A DNA stretch of 10,388 nucleotides from Planctomycetota bacterium (GTDB lineage: Bacteria; Planctomycetota; UBA1135): positions 1-10,388 of the forward strand of contig DNPI01000023.1 of NCBI GenBank assembly GCA_003501525.1. The letters run 5' to 3'. The notes under the pieces were generated by a model, which had not been told where the DNA came from, did not search any database, and worked only from the letters and a program-made list of their open reading frames with translations. Of this stretch, positions 7,210 through 10,388 are shown piece by piece (within the stretch, counting starts at the first letter, position 1; each line of letters begins with the position of its first letter). A program made the position numbers and the translations under genes.

Positions 7210-8106
7210 ATGGCTATCTTTACAAGCGCCTCTGATTGGTCACGCCAACCAACTGATTATTCTCAGGTAGACCGCCCGAGCCGCATTCTGCTCGCCGAAC
7301 CAACATATTTCCAAGTTGAGGAGGCGCAAAATGCTCATATGACCGCGGGAGATGGTTCCCTCCAAGCTGTTAACCAAGAAACAGCTCAACTTCAATGGAA
7401 AGCCGTCAAAACTGCTTGGCAAAATGCAGGGTTTGAAGTGGAAGCGCTTGAAGGCTCTCCAGGATTGGCAGACCTGTGTTTCACGGCCAACCCGACTCTC
7501 ATTCTTCCTCTTCCTGGAGGTGGAAGAGAAGGCTGGCGTGCGCGAATGTTCTGGGAGTCACGAAGGCCCGAAGCAGACATCCATGAAGCTTTCTTCGAAA
7601 CAAAAGGTATTCCTATTCACTCACTCCCAGAATCAGCTGGTTACTTCGAAGGTGGAGGTGATGGCCTCCCCCACCCGGGGCGCCAGCTCTTGCACGGCGG
7701 CTTCGGAAACCGAACAGAATTTTCGGCATGGGAAGCTCTAGCAGCAGCAAGACCCGATTGGGATATGCTCATCTATCAGCAGCCAAACAAGAACTTTTAC
7801 CATCTCGATACAGCGTTGGCCCCTCTCAACGAAGACACCGCTCTCTTTGTACCGGAGGCCTTTGATGATGACGGATTAGGTCTCATTCATGCCGCCTTTC
7901 CAAATGCTATTCCTCTCTGCCTAGAAGAAGCCATGAATTTTGCTGGAAACGCCTGCTGTCATGACGGCAAACACGTGATTCTCCAAGCTGGTTCACCACA
8001 AACAGAAGCAAACCTCCAAGAACATGGTTTTACTCCTGTTCCGGTCGAAACCAGAGAATTTTTGAAGTCAGGGGGCTCTGTTCGATGCCTCGTCCAGGGA
8101 TTCTGA
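7210..8106 (+). CDS. Arginine deiminase/DDAH-family amidinohydrolase
   Basis: This 298-residue guanidino-modifying enzyme has the five-bladed pentein fold. Members hydrolyse arginine, N-methylated arginines or related guanidines to citrulline-type products, or transfer the amidino group. Visible landmarks are: the N-terminal 'LAEPTYFQVE'; D88 in 'DLCFTANPTLIL' (family form PDxVFTAN); 'FEGGGD' with E147 and D151; H198 in 'NFYHLDTALAPL', the catalytic histidine; and C293 in 'SGGSVRCLV', the catalytic cysteine six residues from the end. All active-site elements are intact and the length is normal for DDAH. The exact substrate (dimethylarginine, arginine or another guanidine) is not decided by these motifs. 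ATG 7210 lies 3 bases after the permease stop; a good GGAGGG at 7190-7195 is 14 bases away, rather far. The last 39 bases overlap the 3' end of ddl on the other strand. Confidence 0.88.
   Translation: MAIFTSASDWSRQPTDYSQVDRPSRILLAEPTYFQVEEAQNAHMTAGDGSLQAVNQETAQLQWKAVKTAWQNAGFEVEALEGSPGLADLCFTANPTLILPLPGGGREGWRARMFWESRRPEADIHEAFFETKGIPIHSLPESAGYFEGGGDGLPHPGRQLLHGGFGNRTEFSAWEALAAARPDWDMLIYQQPNKNFYHLDTALAPLNEDTALFVPEAFDDDGLGLIHAAFPNAIPLCLEEAMNFAGNACCHDGKHVILQAGSPQTEANLQEHGFTPVPVETREFLKSGGSVRCLVQGF
8068..8106. other. In-register convergent overlap of two coding regions
   Basis: The last 13 codons of the amidinohydrolase (plus strand) and of ddl (minus strand) share these 39 bases, with codon boundaries aligned. 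Each TGA stop is the complement of a TCA serine codon of the other gene. The overlap holds the 'GGSVRC' active-site motif. No terminator hairpin with a T run is visible at this junction. Confidence 0.9.
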
Positions 8107-9186
8107 AGAACATCTATTCGTGTCGCTACGGGGGGAAGCAACCAAGCTCTCAGGCGCTACGGCGTCATTCTCTACAGCAAACGAAACAAGGCGGTCAAGG
8201 ATTTCAGGAAACGCAATCCCAGCCTCTATAAGAAGGCGCGGATACATAGAGATTGAAGTAAACCCTGGTATTGCGTTGACTTCATTCAACCAAAACCGAC
8301 CGGAACAAGAGGAGTAGAGAAAATCAACGCGAGCCATTCCAGCCATTCTTAGGGAACGGAATGCACTCAGAGCGTTAGCCCTCAAAGAAGCAATGAGATT
8401 AGGGTGAAGTCCCTCAGGCTCCAAAACGAGTTCAGCGCTGTCCTTCTCATATTTCTCTTCGTAGCTATACCAAGTGCCATCCTTAAGGCAAATTTCTCCG
8501 GGACAACTCACAATGGGCTCTGCCCCATCAAGAATCGCAATTTCAAATTCTCTGGGCTCATGCACCGCTGGTTCAACCAAACAGCGCGGACCATAGCGAA
8601 AAGCTTCTTCTAAAGCGGGGAGGAGTTCTGCTGCCGTCTCTGCTCTCGTAATCCCAATGCTAGAGCCCTCAGAAGTAGGCTTCACAAAGCAGGGGAACCC
8701 TCTCAACGATGCTATTTTTTCTTTGATATTAATGACATCATTTTTCAACTCTCGAGCATCAACTTCTGTCCAAGAGAGCACCGGAAGGCCTGCATGGCGA
8801 AGAATGATTTTGGAGATGATTTTGTCCATTGCAAGCGCACAACCGACACTCCCACTGCCAATAAAGGGTAGGCCTTGAAGCTCTAGCCAACTTTGTAGCT
8901 TCCCGTCCTCACCACCAGGGCCATGGAGGATGGGGAAAACACACTCAGTGCCTTCCGGAAGGAATGGATTAATGCCCTCCTCTTTTGGGTTCTCACCGTG
9001 CAGTAAGCGGAGAGAATCTTCTTCTCCTAGCCAGCCGCCATCGCGAGTAATACCAACCATCAAGGGTTCGTATTTAGCCTCATCAAGATTAGCAATCACT
9101 TCCCTCGCCGAACGCAGAGAAATTTCATGTTCAGCGGAGAATCCACCAAAAAGTACTGCCAAACGGAGGGGTGCGGGAAGGGACAT
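8068..9186 (-). CDS. ddl: D-alanine--D-alanine ligase
   Basis: This ATP-grasp enzyme joins two D-alanines for the peptidoglycan stem peptide. From Met at 9186 the protein has 372 residues. Motifs in order are: 'VLFGGFSAEHEISL' (11-24, E19 contacts the first D-Ala); 'HGPGGEDGKLQ' (88-98); 'FVKPTSEGSSIG' (167-178, K169 and the serine loop); the omega loop 'WYSYEEKY' (239-246); 'ARVDF' with D288; and 'NEVNAIPGFT' (301-310), where E302 and N304 complete the metal site. Tyrosine in the omega loop argues for D-Ala-D-Ala and against a VanA-type D-Ala-D-lactate ligase. The frame stays open back to an ATG at 9258, but those 24 residues precede the normal N-terminus and would overlap the divergent gene, so I chose 9186. 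No clear ribosome site is visible there. A tail of about 32 polar residues follows the usual end ('EILDRLVSFAVEN') and runs into the amidinohydrolase gene. Confidence 0.95.
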   Translation of the reverse strand: MSLPAPLRLAVLFGGFSAEHEISLRSAREVIANLDEAKYEPLMVGITRDGGWLGEEDSLRLLHGENPKEEGINPFLPEGTECVFPILHGPGGEDGKLQSWLELQGLPFIGSGSVGCALAMDKIISKIILRHAGLPVLSWTEVDARELKNDVINIKEKIASLRGFPCFVKPTSEGSSIGITRAETAAELLPALEEAFRYGPRCLVEPAVHEPREFEIAILDGAEPIVSCPGEICLKDGTWYSYEEKYEKDSAELVLEPEGLHPNLIASLRANALSAFRSLRMAGMARVDFLYSSCSGRFWLNEVNAIPGFTSISMYPRLLIEAGIAFPEILDRLVSFAVENDAVAPESLVASPRSDTNRCSSESLDEASNRAP

Positions 9187-9250
9187 CAGCAACACCAGCG
9201 TAAACTGTGATTGCACCAGTATCCATGCTGACAGCAACCCCAAATCAAAG
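9187..9250. promoter_or_regulatory. Divergent intergenic region, presumed promoters
   Basis: These 64 bases separate the starts of ddl (leftward) and the membrane glycosyltransferase (rightward), so any dedicated promoters should lie here or inside the gene starts. I see no convincing paired -35/-10 elements and no operator-like palindrome. The call rests on position only. Confidence 0.3.
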
Positions 9251-10388
9251 ATGAACACAACGGCAGCCTCGAACCGGTTGGTCTTTGCAATTCCCGCTGC
9301 TGCCGCTTTAATCGTTTTTTTCCAGATTCTAGGGGCAGATTTCGTTTACGACGATTTAGTGCTCCTCAGGGATAACCAATTCCTTCGGAACTGGTCGGCA
9401 TTATGGGAAGGGTTTGGGCAACCATTCTGGCAAATGGTAGGCGACGACCGAATCCACTCGGGGTACTACCGGCCGATCTCTACAGCGGCCTTCACTCTTC
9501 TGTGGAAAATGGGAGGGGGAGAGCCATGGGTATTTCATGCTGCATCCCTCCTCATGCATGCCTTTGTCTCCGCTCTCGTAGCCGCTCTCGGGCTCGCTTT
9601 AAAACTCAATGCCAGAGAAGCTACGCTCGCAGGCCTTATTTTCGCGGTGCACGGAGCACATGTAGAACCCGTCGCATGGGCATCTTCACTCCCTGATTTG
9701 ATATCTGCCGTATTTTGTTTGGCCGCGCTCCTTGCGTGGCTTAAGGGAAGGTTTTGGGCTGTTGCCACTTGGATTTTTGCGGCCTGCCTCACCAAAGAAT
9801 CCTCGATAGGTATCCTGCTCTTGTTAATCGCTCATTCCTTTGTTGGGAAAATCGAGAAAAGGAGTGCGTTCGGTCCAATCATTTTTTCTGTCATAGCAAT
9901 TTGGATGCTCAGAGTAAATGCTTGGAGCGGTGATTGGAGCGGTGGATTCGGAATCGAGACAACCCGTCACTTCCTAGAGCCCATCCAGCAAATAGGACTA
10001 TCGCTGGGCCTGATTCTCCAGTACCTCGTTTTCTTAGTATTTCCTTGGCCACACATCCCATTCCAGCCGCTGCAGCTAGATTTTGGACCTGACAACTTGG
10101 CTTGGTGGACTAGAACAGTTCTCAGTCTTTTCACAATTGTTATGGCAGCACTGGTCTGGCTGCGCAATCGAGGGGATCTAGCCCTAGCACTTCCAGTGGG
10201 CATCCTTTTCGCCTCTTTAGTCCCAGTCCTAAACACCACTAGCCTAGGACAATTCCCCTTCGAAGAGAGATTCTTATACCTGCCCAGCATTGGGTTTGCT
10301 CTCATGCTTTCAACCGCTGCGGCTCAACTCTCGACGAAATGGCACCGCCTTATTTGCGGTCCAATAATTGTTCTCTTGGCAACCTCCT
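9251..10388 (+). CDS. TMTC/DUF1736-like GT-C membrane glycosyltransferase, 5' part only
   Basis: This is the first ~379 residues of a multi-membrane protein that leaves the window still open. It resembles GT-C fold glycosyltransferases of the TMTC/bacterial 'protein O-mannosyl-transferase' kind, which use lipid-linked sugars and act on the outer face of the membrane. The first membrane helix (~10-28) leads into 'FVYDDLVLLRDNQFL' with the acidic pair D34-D35. Further marks are 'YYRPI' (72-76), 'VHGAHVEPVAWASSLPDL', K182-E183 in 'LTKES', and 'EERFLYLPSIGF' (E338 onward), all matching that family's pattern. Many hydrophobic segments lie between. Family members often carry TPR repeats at the C-terminus, which would be beyond the edge. 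ATG 9251 is the first sensible start, directly before the helix; no good ribosome site is seen. The acceptor (protein, lipid or glycan) cannot be told from the sequence. Confidence 0.75.
   Translation, partial: MNTTAASNRLVFAIPAAAALIVFFQILGADFVYDDLVLLRDNQFLRNWSALWEGFGQPFWQMVGDDRIHSGYYRPISTAAFTLLWKMGGGEPWVFHAASLLMHAFVSALVAALGLALKLNAREATLAGLIFAVHGAHVEPVAWASSLPDLISAVFCLAALLAWLKGRFWAVATWIFAACLTKESSIGILLLLIAHSFVGKIEKRSAFGPIIFSVIAIWMLRVNAWSGDWSGGFGIETTRHFLEPIQQIGLSLGLILQYLVFLVFPWPHIPFQPLQLDFGPDNLAWWTRTVLSLFTIVMAALVWLRNRGDLALALPVGILFASLVPVLNTTSLGQFPFEERFLYLPSIGFALMLSTAAAQLSTKWHRLICGPIIVLLATS

Noticed and set aside
7508..7528. Inverted repeat with 7-base arms around a 7-base loop
   Set aside because: It lies inside the amidinohydrolase reading frame, within a purine/pyrimidine-rich stretch, and has no terminator tail. 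Chance is sufficient.
8124..8162. 8-base direct repeat CGCTACGG, two copies
   Set aside because: It is too short to be meaningful and lies inside the ddl coding region. Nothing suggests an attachment site or a mobile element.
9187..9258. 24-residue N-terminal extension of ddl with a hydrophobic stretch that could look like a signal peptide
   Set aside because: Ddl is cytoplasmic and its conserved first strand begins right after Met 9186. The extension would also overlap the start of the divergent glycosyltransferase gene.
9376..9394. Hairpin with an 8-base stem (one mismatch) and a 3-base loop
   Set aside because: It lies within the glycosyltransferase coding region about 125 bases after its start. 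There is no T run and no sign that it controls expression, so it is not called as a regulatory element.

Overview
The window looks like chromosomal DNA of a Gram-negative-type bacterium with about even base composition. A D-alanine--D-alanine ligase (ddl) shows that it makes peptidoglycan, and a secreted parvulin-like protein points to a periplasm or at least an exported compartment. GTG and possibly TTG starts and very tight gene packing fit a bacterium. HEAT-repeat proteins, paired ABC-2 exporters and a TMTC-like membrane glycosyltransferase are common in Planctomycetota and several uncultured marine or soil phyla, but I cannot assign a phylum from the sequence alone.

Positions 1-8106 hold one plus-strand train of nine genes. 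In order they are the 3' end of a HEAT-repeat protein, a PLP aminotransferase, a secreted protein of unknown function (possibly a LolA-like part followed by a GyrI-like part), a secreted SurA/PpiC-like protein, two ABC-2 ATPase-permease pairs, and an arginine deiminase/DDAH-type amidinohydrolase. Most junctions overlap by 4 to 19 bases and none has room for a promoter or terminator, so they are probably transcribed and translated together. The middle of the operon reads as an envelope or export module: two exported proteins followed by a four-gene transporter. The flanking enzymes would act on amino acids or guanidino compounds, but nothing in the sequence directly links them to the transporter.

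Positions 8068-9186 hold ddl on the minus strand. It converges on the operon with a 39-base tail-to-tail overlap in which the codons of the two genes are exactly in register. The overlap contains the catalytic cysteine codon of the amidinohydrolase. Divergent from ddl, a membrane GT-C glycosyltransferase of the TMTC/DUF1736 kind starts at 9251 and runs off the right edge.

The most unusual observations are: a 32-base near-perfect direct repeat, in the same reading frame, shared by the two unrelated secreted-protein genes; a parvulin domain whose expected active-site histidines appear to be tryptophans; and the in-register antisense overlap. I found no RNA genes, CRISPR arrays, insertion sequences, prophage genes or convincing terminators, and no gene-free stretch longer than about 65 bases.
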